This document shows, piece by piece, positions 36,697-46,800 of a DNA stretch of 64,000 nt. How positions within the stretch are numbered: the first letter of the stretch is position 1; each line of letters begins with the position of its first letter. The notes below the pieces were generated by a model. The model had not been told where the DNA came from. It did no database searches and saw only the letters and a program-made list of their open reading frames with translations. The position numbers were made by a program, and so were the translations under genes. This stretch comes from Nectonema munidae (lineage: Eukaryota; Nematomorpha; Nectonematoida; Nectonematidae), in assembly GCA_030549495.1 (NCBI GenBank), contig JAUIRK010000942.1:248001-312000 (forward strand), read 5' to 3'.

Positions 36697-37074
36697 ATTA
36701 AAATTGACAATTATTTTAGAGAGAAAACAGTTATTTCAAGTTGACAACAACGCATTAAAAGATAGGAAGACTTGAGAAGATATAGTTCCTGATCTACAAT
36801 GGCTTAAGGATCATATATAAATAACGTCCCTAAAATCAAGTCACAAATAACAAAAAACGGCTCCCCATGCCTGGTTCCAAGCCAATTCGTGATGTATCTT
36901 CACTTAGAAAACTACATTGCAGTTGACGATAAATTGTTCACTTCAGCTCCTATCACATATGATTTTATTATAATGGATGTATCCAGTAGGCTTTCTGATC
37001 CACAAGAGGAGAGAGACAAAGATGAAGAAAATAATTTGTCAAAACCTGTGCCAACTGCTACTAATGCTCTAGAA

Positions 37075-37860
37075 CAGCGGTTCTTAACCTTTAGGATCTG
37101 TTAACCCCTAAATATTATGAAAAAATTTTTATAACCCCTATAAAATTCTTTTTGATTCAGCCGTTTAAAGTTAAAAACAAGAAAATTTACATGTTATATT
37201 TTATAATACAAACACTTGTTAAAAGAAAGTTTAATTGAAAAAATTTATTAATATAATATAACAAATTCAGTATAATTTAATTCGAAGGCTGGTATTGTTT
37301 GTCATACAAAAGTTTTTCAAAACATGGCGTAATGCTCGACAGACAGCATCTCGTATCTGAATCAATTGCAAGCTTATTACGTGCACTTGTTTTTAAAGAC
37401 ATCATTGCACAAAATCCAGTCTCGCAACAAGTGGAAGGTGACTGTATCAAAAAAATGATAGCACGTTTGGAAAGAATAAGATTAACGGTTTTTAATTTGG
37501 CCCAGAATGATAGAAGTGCTTGCTCGGAAAAATTGAGTTTTAATTGACTGTCTTCTCTTATTTGAAGAAACTCCACTTTGGCAGCAACATCAGAGTCATC
37601 AATGCTACTTTCGCTCACTGAAAAAGCTCTGGTGATCCAAATGTCATTAGAACGGCTATTTAACTTCGGAAAATAGTTTTCAATTGCTTGATTTACTTTC
37701 ATAAGATGAGCTAATATTTCATCACGGAAAATGCACTCTTTTTGTGTTAAAGAATTTAGAAAAGTACTCATTTGTGGAAAAAAATTAGTACCAAAAGAAA
37801 ATTAGAAATACCAAAAGTTCCTGCAAAAACTTCAAACGACCCCCAGGTTAAGAACCACTG
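37075..37860 (-). mobile_element. hAT transposon inserted in Tigger relic
   Basis: A 786-bp element with left end CAGCGGTTCTTAACC and, reversed, right end CAGTGGTTCTTAACC, which agree at 14 of 15 bases. It is flanked by an exact 8-bp duplication, CTCTAGAA, at 37067-37074 and 37861-37868. Removing it and one duplication copy restores the Tigger reading ...TNALEHCSKV.... It keeps a minus-strand piece of hAT transposase, so it is an internally deleted derivative of an autonomous element. Confidence 0.94.
37277..37771 (-). pseudogene. hAT transposase C-terminal fragment (SCAND3/ZBED5-like)
   Basis: An open frame of 164 codons from ATG to TAA. KLNFSEQALLSFWAKLKTVN followed by LSKRAIIFLIQSPSTCCETG and FCAMMSLKTSARNKLAIDSD fits the C-terminal dimerisation region of hAT transposases. 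The pattern is 'FW......YP.L...A...L..F.STY.CE..FS.....K...RN.L......R..LS...P....L', the form seen in SCAND3/ZBED5-like proteins. The BED zinc finger and most of the RNase H-like catalytic domain are missing, so it cannot act alone. The open frame is unbroken, which suggests a fairly recent origin. Confidence 0.82.
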
Positions 37861-38243
37861 CTCTAGAACATTGTAGTAAAGTTATGAGATTCTTGCAAAC
37901 TCAAAACGCAGCCCAAGAAATGTTTGATTACATTACAAAAGTTGAAAACTTTATTAAAAAGTGCAGAAACTCTTAAATACAGACACGGATTAGTGATTTT
38001 TTAAAAAAATAAAAATCAAATTTTCTATTAAAAGTTTTTTTTATTTTGTTTTCTTGGGCAGTCATCCTTGATATAGCCTCAATCTTATGAGGTATGTGTT
38101 TCAGATAAATTTATTTAAGGAAATAAAGGTTCAGTAAAAACAAAGTTGACATTTTAATTTAACCCTCGGTTAAAACAAAATTCGCTTTGTATGAACTAGA
38201 ACTTGATTTCCCTCCAACTTCTTTATATCGAGGTTTTACTGTA

Positions 38244-39249
38244 TATATTACAGGATGTATTTAGCATTTACACGAGGGTGGTGAAAGAGAGCGGTGCTGG
38301 AGCCGGAGCCATAGGGAAAAAATATTTGCTCCCGAGCAAAATTTTTTTGAGGGGGCTCCGAAGACCTGTAAAACTATTTTGAGGATATTTCAAGCATACA
38401 ATACCATTCTCAAAAGGGCATTTTCACATTTATGTCTAGCACGCAAATTTTACATTCAGATGTCCAATGCCCGTATGTAATAGTTATTGCAATATTTAAA
38501 TTAAGGAATGAATACTACAACGTCAAAAAAGTGGTCCAAAATAAATCTATTTAAATTTAAAAACCTTTTGTGAGTATTTTTCATTTACTGTTAAAATTAG
38601 ATTGAAAGACAGAATGTTTGGAATAAAACTTTACGACTTTATCAAGGGTATCAATAGGTAAATCGGTATTAATAAATTCAAATAGATTTATTTAAAATGT
38701 AAAAGATGGTTACATAAGAGCAGAACATTAGTCAAATTACATTTATCTATAAATTAGATACATACGGTTAAAATTGTAATAAAGACTAAGATTACTGTAT
38801 AAAATGAATATCTAAGAATAAAGATGTTATAAATTTAGATTCTACAAGACTTGATTGTTTAAATTATATTTAGCAAATATAATAAAGGCATTTATCATAA
38901 CTTGTGCATTCTATTATACCCAATAAAAAGTATATAATAGTAGTTGGGAAGTTTAAAGTTTGAAAACCACTGGCTTAGCCGCAAACAAAAATTCCAATAA
39001 AACAAGAAATAGATAAAACAAAGATACAAAATTTTTAACATATAAAAAACAAACATTACTATCTAAAAAATAAAAATTTATTGAAATAAATATAATTATC
39101 TTGAGAAAAAAAATTTGCCTGACATTTTCAAGAAGTGGAAGAAAAATTACCTTGTTCGTCCGAATAATATATTTTCAAAATTTCATTAAAAGAATTTTCT
39201 GTTTTTATATGAAAAAATCTATTTTTTAAAATTCATCTTCATTTTCAGT
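38244..39249. other. Intergenic DNA
   Basis: 38270-38370 is locally G-rich (GAGCGGTGCTGGAGCCGGAG). A lone hAT-like end (TTTGAAAACCACTGGCTTAG) lies at about 38958-38977. No gene seen. Confidence 0.4.
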
Positions 39250-40480
39250 TCTAATCTAGAGGTTTCCAGGTTGAATCTCATGTTTAATATTATGATTCTC
39301 AACATCTTTTTCCGTTATAGATAAAATTATCAGCTTTCTTGTTGAAATATTGAGATTTGCTCCAATGTCCTTCCTTTAGATCTTCCACCTTCAACTCTTC
39401 CGTTAAATGTTAAATTCAATAGAAGTATTAAATTCCTTCTTTGTCAATTTCCAAACCCTTTTCTTTAGAGATATTTATTTAGCCTATAATTTTTTTCATT
39501 TTGACCATTTTCATAACTCGTTGATTACCGATTTTTTCATCCCACTTCACTCCACATATTCTTCATAAACATTTCATATCAAAATCAACCAGTTTTTTTC
39601 TATGGCTTTCTTTACGACCCAACATTCTATACCATAAATAACTTTTGAGCCCACAAGTGATTTGAAAAACGTATTTTCAGTTGTTAATAGATATTTCTAT
39701 CTTTCAGAATTTTCTTCTACTTGTTCAATATTATTTTCTGCTAATTTAATGTTAAGTTTTTATTTCTTTCGACCTTTGTTTTTCAATATTTATTGAGAGT
39801 TTATAATCTTTACACTGATTTTCAAGCATATTGTCCATTTTTTGTAGATTATTTTTGTTTTCAGCTATCAAGACAATGTCGTCTGCATACTTTAAGTTTG
39901 TTATCTTTTTTCTACATTTCTTAACACAATGTGTAGACTCTTCTAATGCTATTCTTACAACAGATTCTATAAAACGATTAAAAAGATGAGATGATAGCGG
40001 GCAATTTTCTGTCACACCTTTTTTGGTTGGCAACTTTTAAGTTAATAAGTTGTCTATTTAATTCTTGTTATGGTAAATTAATACATTTTTTCAATAGTTT
40101 TTATAATATCGTATTTGTTTTCCCATATCTATGGAACGTTAATTAATTCCTCTCTCCAAACAGAATCAAAGGCTTGTTTGACATCATTAAATACACAGTA
40201 TATTTCTATTTTTTTTCTTAATATTTTTTTATTATTTAATTCAAAATAAAAATATGGTCAACTGCTCTTCTGTTTGATGAAAATCGAGCCTCTTCTTTCA
40301 TAGTATTTCTTCTTCTATTCCATTAATTCTTTCTTATACTATTTTTGAAAGCACTTTGTAAGAATGAGGCAACAGACTAATCGGTGTGTGGTTTTAACAT
40401 CTGGTTAAATCTCGGTTTTTATATATCGGTATTATGATAGCTTGACACCCATCTTCAGGCATTTTTCCACATTTATGATA
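39250..40480 (-). pseudogene. LINE reverse transcriptase relic, RTE-like
   Basis: On the minus strand the RT blocks appear in order. KMPEDGCQAIIIPIYKNRDL and SLLPHSYKVLSKIV form the RT start (about 40465-40330). VFNDVKQAFDSVWREELINV lies near 40200. GVTENCPLSSHLFNRFIES is followed by the catalytic YADD in KITNLKYADDIVLIAENKNN (40033-39752), then LSINIEKQRS. The later part, SLVGSKVIYGIECWVVKKAI, resembles the C-terminal 'K..YG.E.W.L.K' of RTE/Bov-B-like elements. Stops interrupt the reading and no endonuclease domain is visible, so it is 5'-truncated. The clade is a guess; the RT is sure. Confidence 0.82.
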
Positions 40481-40611
40481 GCTTGACAGATATCATAATC
40501 ATTTTTATTGTCGTTGTTTTGTGTATATATTTTTTTTGTAAAATTTCTTGCAGTTTTAAACAATTTTTTAGAATTTCTTTTTTTGAAATTTACTTCACAT
40601 AATTTGCAATG

Positions 40612-41095
40612 CGGTAGGACTTTTTACCCAAATACACACAAATATGCTATTTGTTTACAAATAAGAAGTTGAAATTAAAAATAATATAAAATAAATGCTT
40701 AAAATAAAAAGATAGACAGATATTTAAGTTTGAACGAGCCCTGGTAATAGAGTATTGGTATATATTTTTATGTCACCCATTTTCATGCCAGGCCACACAT
40801 ATTAGTAATTATTTAAATTAAAAAATTATTTTGTGTTATCAAAATTACTATTATAAAATAATTATATTATTATTTATAAATAATTATTGTATTTTAAGTT
40901 ATTATTATAATATAAACAATTTTAATTAAAAAAATATATATTAATTTTTTATAATTCAATATCAAATTTATAATTTATATTAGTTTTATCCTGAGAATAA
41001 TTATTCTATGTATATTTAACTTATTCTTTGAATATATAAATTTGTTTTCACCTTTTTGGGCGTATTTGGGTATATTTGGGTAAAAAGTCTCACTC
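40612..41095 (+). mobile_element. Palindromic 9-bp-TSD element family, full copy
   Basis: About 484 bp. The left end is CGGTAGGACTTTTTACCCAA; the right end reads GGGTAAAAAGTCTCACT, its inverted repeat. A second inner copy of the right motif (GGCGTATTTGGGTATATTTG) sits just inside. The inside is AT-rich and non-coding and nearly matches 59528-59897 in the opposite orientation. The flanking 9-mers do not match here. It starts about 130 bp from the 5' edge of the LINE relic. Confidence 0.8.
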
Positions 41096-42160
41096 TAAGT
41101 ACGGTTTCTGAAAACTATCTACCATGATGAACCAATTGCTTTAACTTTGGTAAATCGATGCTTGGTATGGTATTCTGCTAAGTCTTGCGTGCCTTGATCA
41201 CCGAATCTTTTTACACTTCATGTCCTGAAGTGACACTGGTTTACCACAATCTAGTAAATATGCGGTAGCAGAACTTGTCCAGCCTCCAAATGGGGCGACG
41301 TTATGATTACCAGAAATTGAGGCATCAAGATCCTCATTATGAATGTAAAAATACAAACTTATCGAATTTCTATTGGAAGGAAAAAAGGGGCTCTTAGCTT
41401 CTCAATTAACCGCAAGTATGGTAATGATACTATAGAAAAATTTATTGAATGCGCTAAGAATGCCTACCACTTACGATCAAGTCGTAGTCCTTTTGGACAA
41501 ATGGATCTAGGCCTATAAGTTGAACAATCAATTGGATGGAGCTTGGACTTAGTGCATTACCAAATTTTTTTTTTCAAGTTCTGGATACTTCGCAATGCCT
41601 CTTCTAAAATTACCCTTTATTTTTTACCAAGTTTTAGAGGTTTTCTTCCATTTTCTCCATTCTCGGAGAGCGCTTTCAGTAGCCGGTTCCCTAAAATAAA
41701 TAGAAGCTGCTCTATTTCCATGATTTTTGCATATTTTACAACGTTTAGCTTATAACATGTGTATAAGATAAGCTTTTCTGTTTTGAACTCATTTCACTAT
41801 AATCTTTAGTAAAAGTATAAAATTGATGTATAATAATTGGTGTTAAATAAAAATAAAATCAGTTGAGAGATGATGATAAAATATAAAACAGAACAGAATT
41901 TACACACAATACAGACAAAAACATAATAATATACAGAGAAATATAGAACTAGTAGAGAAGGAGGTGAGGGAGAGACACAATAATTAATCATGTTAGTTAA
42001 ATGTCTTAGTGGGGCAAATGGCCGCTTACCAAGAACGCTTATCAAAAACAAATAATAAAGCAAATCAAAATAGATACACCACACACTTAAATAATGACAG
42101 ATGTTGCTTCCATGTAACTCACGCATTTTTGTTATGCGGCTATTTGACATATAATATATC
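41096..42160. other. Intergenic DNA with weak coding-like traces
   Basis: 41280-41760 has a more balanced base composition and short readable pieces (RISIGRKKGALSFSINRKYG) but no family I recognise. It could be another decayed mobile element. Confidence 0.35.
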
Positions 42161-42162
42161 AT

Positions 42163-42257
42163 TTTATTCTAGTATTTATATTGGCGTATAACGCGCACGA
42201 GGTATCTTTTTATTCTAGTTTTTATTGCGTATAACGCGCATTGTTGTATAACGTACA
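42163..42257. repeat. 43-bp tandem repeat upstream of the mannosidase
   Basis: TTTATTCTAG...ATTG followed by GCGTATAACGCGCA occurs at 42163-42197 and again at 42206-42240. A third, weaker core (GTATAACGTACACGAG) is at 42246-42261. The core TATAACGCGC is CG-rich in otherwise AT-rich DNA and lies 90-160 bp before the start codon, so it may be promoter or 5' UTR sequence or a mobile-element end. Confidence 0.65.
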
Positions 42258-42345
42258 CGAGAGTTTTAGAGTTTTTTTGAAGTGGTTTGATTTTTAATTT
42301 TTTTTATCATTATTTTTTTTAATGTTTTAAACACCACAACGATAA

Positions 42346-43902
42346 ATGTCGTTTTCTTTTAGAAAATTTTTAAAATTAAAAAAACTATTTTATATATTTT
42401 TCTTTTTGTTTTTTGTAACATCATTCTTGATTTATTTATTTTTTATGAGTGATTTTAAAGAAATTCCGAATAAATTATATACTCCCACAAATATTAGTAG
42501 TAAAGTATTTCATAACAAAAATGCTAATATTTCTATGAGGGGGGAAAGAAAAATTAATAAAAACCAAGAAAAAGTAGTTCAATCTTTTAAACATGCTTGG
42601 AATTGTTATAAACTATATGCTTGGGGTCATGACGAATTAAAACCTAATTCAAGGACCTATAAAGATTCTTTTCAATTAGCCATAACAATAATTGATTCTA
42701 TTGACACAATTATTTTATTTGAACTTTTTTCCGAACTTGAAGATATAAAACAATGGTTAAAAAGCCAAAACTTTAAAGCGAACCATTTTGTTAATACCTT
42801 TGAAATTACAATTCGGGCATTAGGGGGATTGCTATCAGCATATCATCTTACAAATGACACTTTATTTTTAGATAAAGCGAAACAATTAGGAGATAAAATA
42901 CTTGAGAGTCAGAATTTATCTCTTCCTTATTCTGATATAAATTTGAATACAAAAGAAGGAAAAAATTTAAACGATGGTTTGGTAAGTACAAGTGAAGTAT
43001 CTACTTTATTGTTAGAATTCACTGATTTATTTTATTCCCTGAATGATTCTAAGTATTTAGATTTTATTGATAATGTTACAAGATCCGTTCATAATTTATC
43101 AAAATTGGATGGATTAGCACATATTTTTATAGATCCTGTAAACATTGAATTTGTTAGAAGTTCAAAAATAAGTTTAGGATCTAGAGGAGATAGTTATTAT
43201 GAATATTTACTCAAAGGGTACCTTCAAAGAAGTCCAAAGTATCGACTAGATTTTTTAAAAGAAGATTTCGTTCAAGCCTTTAAAGGAATCCGCAAACACC
43301 TTGTAAAAATCTCCTATCCCTATAACCTGACTTTTATCGCTGAACTAATAACACAAGGCAATGTAACGGTTAATAAGATGGATGAATTAGTATGTTTTCT
43401 ACCTGGGACACTGGCTTTAGCTTCTTATCATGCGCTAGACACATTGAATCAATATATGTCTTTGGCTAAAGAGCTTATCTATACTTGTTATAAGATGCAC
43501 GCCTCAATGTCTACTGGTTTATCTCCAGAAATTGTATATTTCAATGATGATGTTTTGGTAAAAAGGGATTTTTTTGTTAAACCTTCTGATACGCACAATC
43601 TCTTACGCCCAGAAACGGTAGAGAGTCTTTGGTATATGCATGCTATTACAAGAAACAAGACGTATCAAGATTGGGGTAGGGAGATTTTTGATTCTTTTGA
43701 AAAGTACACTAAACTTGATTGTGGTTACACTTCCATCAATAATGTGAAAAATGCCGATAAGCCAGGCTGGAGAGATCATATGGATAGCTATTTCCTTGCT
43801 GAAACTCTTAAATACTTTTATCTACTGTTTTCAGATGAAGAAATACTTTCCTTGGACAAATGGGTTTTTAACACTGAAGCTCATCCCTTACCAATAAGGT
43901 AA
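42346..43902 (+). CDS. ER alpha-1,2-mannosidase, GH47 (MAN1B1-like)
   Basis: One exon of 518 codons. Residues about 13-33 form a membrane anchor after a basic N-terminus, giving a type II ER/Golgi protein. The catalytic domain runs from about 75 to the end. It follows ER mannosidase I closely: AWNCYKLYAWGHDELKP, FEITIRALGGLLSAYHL, SRGDSYYEYLLKGY, VCFLPGTLAL, GLSPEIV, HNLLRPETVESLWY, DWGREIF and VFNTEAHPLPI. Residues equivalent to the human acidic active-site residues are Glu153, Asp282 and Glu423. Thr510 in NTEAHP matches the calcium ligand. Cys350 and Cys381 match the conserved disulfide pair. The family removes mannose from Man9GlcNAc2 on glycoproteins and times their ER-associated degradation. 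Human MAN1B1 is longer (about 700) because of its N-terminal region; the catalytic part here is complete. The start is the first in-frame ATG, before the anchor. Confidence 0.95.
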   Translation: MSFSFRKFLKLKKLFYIFFFLFFVTSFLIYLFFMSDFKEIPNKLYTPTNISSKVFHNKNANISMRGERKINKNQEKVVQSFKHAWNCYKLYAWGHDELKPNSRTYKDSFQLAITIIDSIDTIILFELFSELEDIKQWLKSQNFKANHFVNTFEITIRALGGLLSAYHLTNDTLFLDKAKQLGDKILESQNLSLPYSDINLNTKEGKNLNDGLVSTSEVSTLLLEFTDLFYSLNDSKYLDFIDNVTRSVHNLSKLDGLAHIFIDPVNIEFVRSSKISLGSRGDSYYEYLLKGYLQRSPKYRLDFLKEDFVQAFKGIRKHLVKISYPYNLTFIAELITQGNVTVNKMDELVCFLPGTLALASYHALDTLNQYMSLAKELIYTCYKMHASMSTGLSPEIVYFNDDVLVKRDFFVKPSDTHNLLRPETVESLWYMHAITRNKTYQDWGREIFDSFEKYTKLDCGYTSINNVKNADKPGWRDHMDSYFLAETLKYFYLLFSDEEILSLDKWVFNTEAHPLPIR

Positions 43903-43997
43903 TTTTGTTCCTTCCAATTTCTAATCCTATTTCACCAGATTTCTTTCAAAAAAAATTTCAAAAGTTATTTTAACAAATACCCTATTAATTTTAACAA

Positions 43998-44003
43998 AAT
44001 AAA
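43998..44003 (+). promoter_or_regulatory. Candidate poly(A) signal of the mannosidase gene
   Basis: AATAAA, 96 bp after the stop codon. Weak evidence in AT-rich DNA. Confidence 0.35.
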
Positions 44004-44540
44004 AAATACAGTCAAACCTGTATTAACCCATTATCCCACAAATTTGATGTATACTTCCTTATAATAACCATATTTTTTTCAACGAATTTTTATAATTATT
44101 CTCTTGTGAATAAAGGCATTTTTTTTATTCTATTCTTTTTTTCGGTTTATAAAATGTTTTGGACAAGAAGCTTTTGAGGTTTTTTAGTTAGTTCAGTAAA
44201 AAGAGAACAGTTTTACAGAATAACTTGGTAAACTTTTTATGCCATATAAAAAATGAAAAACATCTAGATAGTATTTTTGTAGTTGAAAAATTTTATAATT
44301 TTTTGCTTGTAATTTGTCATCCCACTAATGGGCAGAAACAACAATTATATATACAATATAATAAGTATACAATCATGTATCTATATATTGTGTACCTGCT
44401 TCATTCATATAATGTATATATAATATGCAGCCCGTCTCCAGACTCAAAGTACAGGGGACGGGTGGCAAAACTGATTTTAATTGGGCCGGGACTATAATAA
44501 ATCCCAGGAGGGAGGCAAAGGCTAGAATTAATAATTTCAA
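44004..44540. other. Intergenic DNA
   Basis: ACAGTCAAACCTGTATTAAC at 44009-44028 resembles a pogo/Tigger-type terminus, but no partner was found. A G-rich patch lies at 44449-44520. No gene. Confidence 0.35.
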
Positions 44541-45080
44541 TCAGTTTTTACATTTAGGATTTGAAAATACCTATAAGTGAAATCAAATTTGCGGTTTACT
44601 TCTAAAAATTGTCTCCAAAAACATCCATTCAAATTTTACATAAAATATGTGTTATACTAAATCGGTCATGCTGGTTTCATTTCTGGACTCATTTTTTACA
44701 TGTAGAGGTCCTAAAATATATGTCAATGCCAATCAAATTTGCGGTTAACTTCTAAAAACGATCTCCAAAAATATTCTCTCTAATTCTACATTAAATATAT
44801 GTTTTTATACCAATTCAACCATGATAGTTTTATTTCTGAAATCAGTTTTTGCAATAAAATGTTCTATTTATATATAATGTTTACTGAAATAATTTTGAAA
44901 TTTAAATAATCTGTTTTTGGAAGATGCTTGTTTCATTTTTGGACTCACGTTTGGCATTTATGGTTTTAAAATATCTGAAAGCTTCAATCAGATTTGCGGT
45001 TTATATCTATAGATACTGTCTTCAAAAAAATAAAATATCTCTTTCAAATAAAATATCTTTGTTAAAATAAGTTCTGTAAA
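44541..45080 (+). repeat. Repeat S, locus 2, three tandem units
   Basis: Unit starts are AATCAAATTTGCGGTTTAC at 44581, AATCAAATTTGCGGTTAAC at 44731 and AATCAGATTTGCGGTTTAT at 44986. Each is followed by a variant of TTCTAAAAA, and the first two by GTCTCCAAAAA or GATCTCCAAAAA. Spacing is 150 and 255 bp. TTTCATTTCTGGACTCA and TTTCATTTTTGGACTCACG are also shared. Non-coding; related to 29280-29610. Confidence 0.68.
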
Positions 45081-45960
45081 ATTTTTTCAAAAAATCGTTG
45101 TATATTAGTTATATAGTAAAAATATACCTTTTTTTTGTATATTTTGGCTTATAATACTTTCTTCAATGATCTTGAATATGAAATATTTATTTAAAAAAAA
45201 CGTATTATAAAATCTTTTGAAGATTAGTATGGGAGAAAGAAGCAACCTGAAAATTCATTCAAAAGAGAACGTCTGATCAACAAAAAAAATATGTATCGTG
45301 ACTAAATGGAAGATCCACCATGTTCTAGTGAAATAGGAAATGGTGTAATGATCTAATATTAGGTGCTTCAAAAAAGATTTTGACTGAAAAAGAAGTTCCT
45401 CTTTTACAAATGAAAAATATTTAAATCTATAGCTTATCATCTAGGATTACAATGATCATCTAACTAAGAATGGTAGGAAGTCTGAAAATTTAAAGTAGGT
45501 CAGATTTATCAAAAATTGCACAGATGCCAATATGTAAAAATTTAGTCACTACCAAGATATTTAGATTGAATTTGTTATTCTTTTGCGTGAAAGAGAATCA
45601 TTTAGATGAAGAACGTAGACAACTTTTTGTAATTGAACAATGAACATCACAAATGACTTTTTTAGGACAGGTTAACTCTAAATTAGAAAAAAATTGTCAA
45701 TTGAATTGCGTATAATATGAAAGATGTGCTAGAAGTGATTGCCATAGATAGGGTTTGATTTTGGATTACATTTCACATGATATACTTCTAATGCAAATCT
45801 TGGCTTTAAAAGATCAATAAAAATAAAAGAATTCTTTCAATGCTTATTTGATTTTTTTTCAATTTCAAATTTTGATGTAACTGTGACAAAATCTAATGAT
45901 CTCCCTATACTTTCAATGCGAACTTTGGTTGAAAAAGATGCCACTAAAGAACACATGTTT
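45081..45960. other. AT-rich intergenic DNA
   Basis: No gene or repeat supported. Confidence 0.45.
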
Positions 45961-46800
45961 TGATTTGTTTTTAGAAAAAAACGCCATCTTTTTACATGAA
46001 ACTAGTTAGGAAGGTTTTTTAAATACACATTACATATATTGCTACATTCCAAGTTAAAATGAGATGCTCACTATACTAACCGAAGCGTTTTCCAAGAGTT
46101 ATATTGGTTAGTTTAAAGTATTGTTTTGATTTCAAGCTTCCACTTATACTGTTCTAAACTCATTATTTCAAATTTATGAAAGTTTTTTGATATTCAATTT
46201 ACTTTAAAAAAATCATTGTTTTTTAATATTGGTTTATTTGTAGGGTCAGTCCACTTTTTTTTCAAAGAAAAACCCAAAATAAACTTCGCGATTTTTAATT
46301 GTTGTTTTTCAATTCAAATATTTTTCAAATATCAATAGCACCTTAGTAAAAGAAAAAACTGTTTTTGGAATTCTAGTGGTAAAAAATTGACTATTTTCAT
46401 ACTTAAAGGGTCAGCTAAGGTAAATATAACATTTTTTGTTTCTTCAATTTTTTATAAGAAAATTTTATTCAAATATCAAAAATTCAAATAAAATTCAAAT
46501 GTCAATAGCACCTTAGTAAAAGAAAAAACTGTTTTTGGAATTCTAGTGGTAAAAAATTGACTATTTTCATACTTAAAGGGTCAGCTAAGGTAAATATAAC
46601 ATTTTTTGTTTCTTCTTCAATTTTTTATAAGAAAATTTTATTGAATTTAATATTCTATTTTGTTATAATTATTTACACTTTTCTATTTTAAGTTAACAAA
46701 AAAGTTTATTTAAAAAAATAATAGAATACTATTACATTTTAGGGGTCAGTTAAGGTCAATTTTTATCATTTTAGTAACTTTATTAATAATAATTTTAAAC
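45961..46800 (+). repeat. Dispersed repeat R, copy 2
   Basis: Collinear with 2530-3090 (see landmarks there) and contains a tandem duplication at 46327-46655. It also carries GGGTCAGCTAAGGTAAATAT and AGGGGTCAGTTAAGGTCAAT, variants of the GGGTCAG word in copy 1 (AAAGGTCAGCGGGGTCAATA). Class unknown. Confidence 0.65.
46327..46655 (+). repeat. 170-bp tandem duplication within repeat R
   Basis: The sequence from CAATAGCACCTTAGTAAAAG through AAGGGTCAGCTAAGGTAAAT and AATTTTTTATAAGAAAATTT occurs twice with a 170-bp period. The copies are almost identical; the second has an extra TTC. The near identity points to a recent event. Confidence 0.85.

Larger units (their letters stand above)
36889..38241 (+). 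mobile_element. Tigger/pogo-type transposon, 3' half
   Basis: The transposase C-terminus reads LHLENYIAVDDKLFTSAPIT, then a Glu/Asp-rich stretch and PTATNALE (36889-37074). It continues in the same frame after an inserted hAT element as HCSKVMRFLQTQNAAQEMFD and ENFIKKCRNS, ending at 37975. This matches the Tigger-derived pattern 'ENYI..DD.L.T....T..EI...V...' with '..LR.F.E.......F..L...E.FI'. The 3' terminus, CTTTATATCGAGGTTTTACTG, ends at 38241 and is followed by TA, as expected for this superfamily (reverse complement CAGTAAAACCTCGATATAAA). The DNA-binding and DDE parts and the left end are missing, so it is 5'-truncated. Confidence 0.75.

Noticed and set aside
41806-42162. 118-codon minus-strand hydrophobic frame as a membrane protein.
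   Set aside because: It is a low-complexity Tyr/Phe/Leu/Ile translation of AT-rich DNA; such frames are common here.
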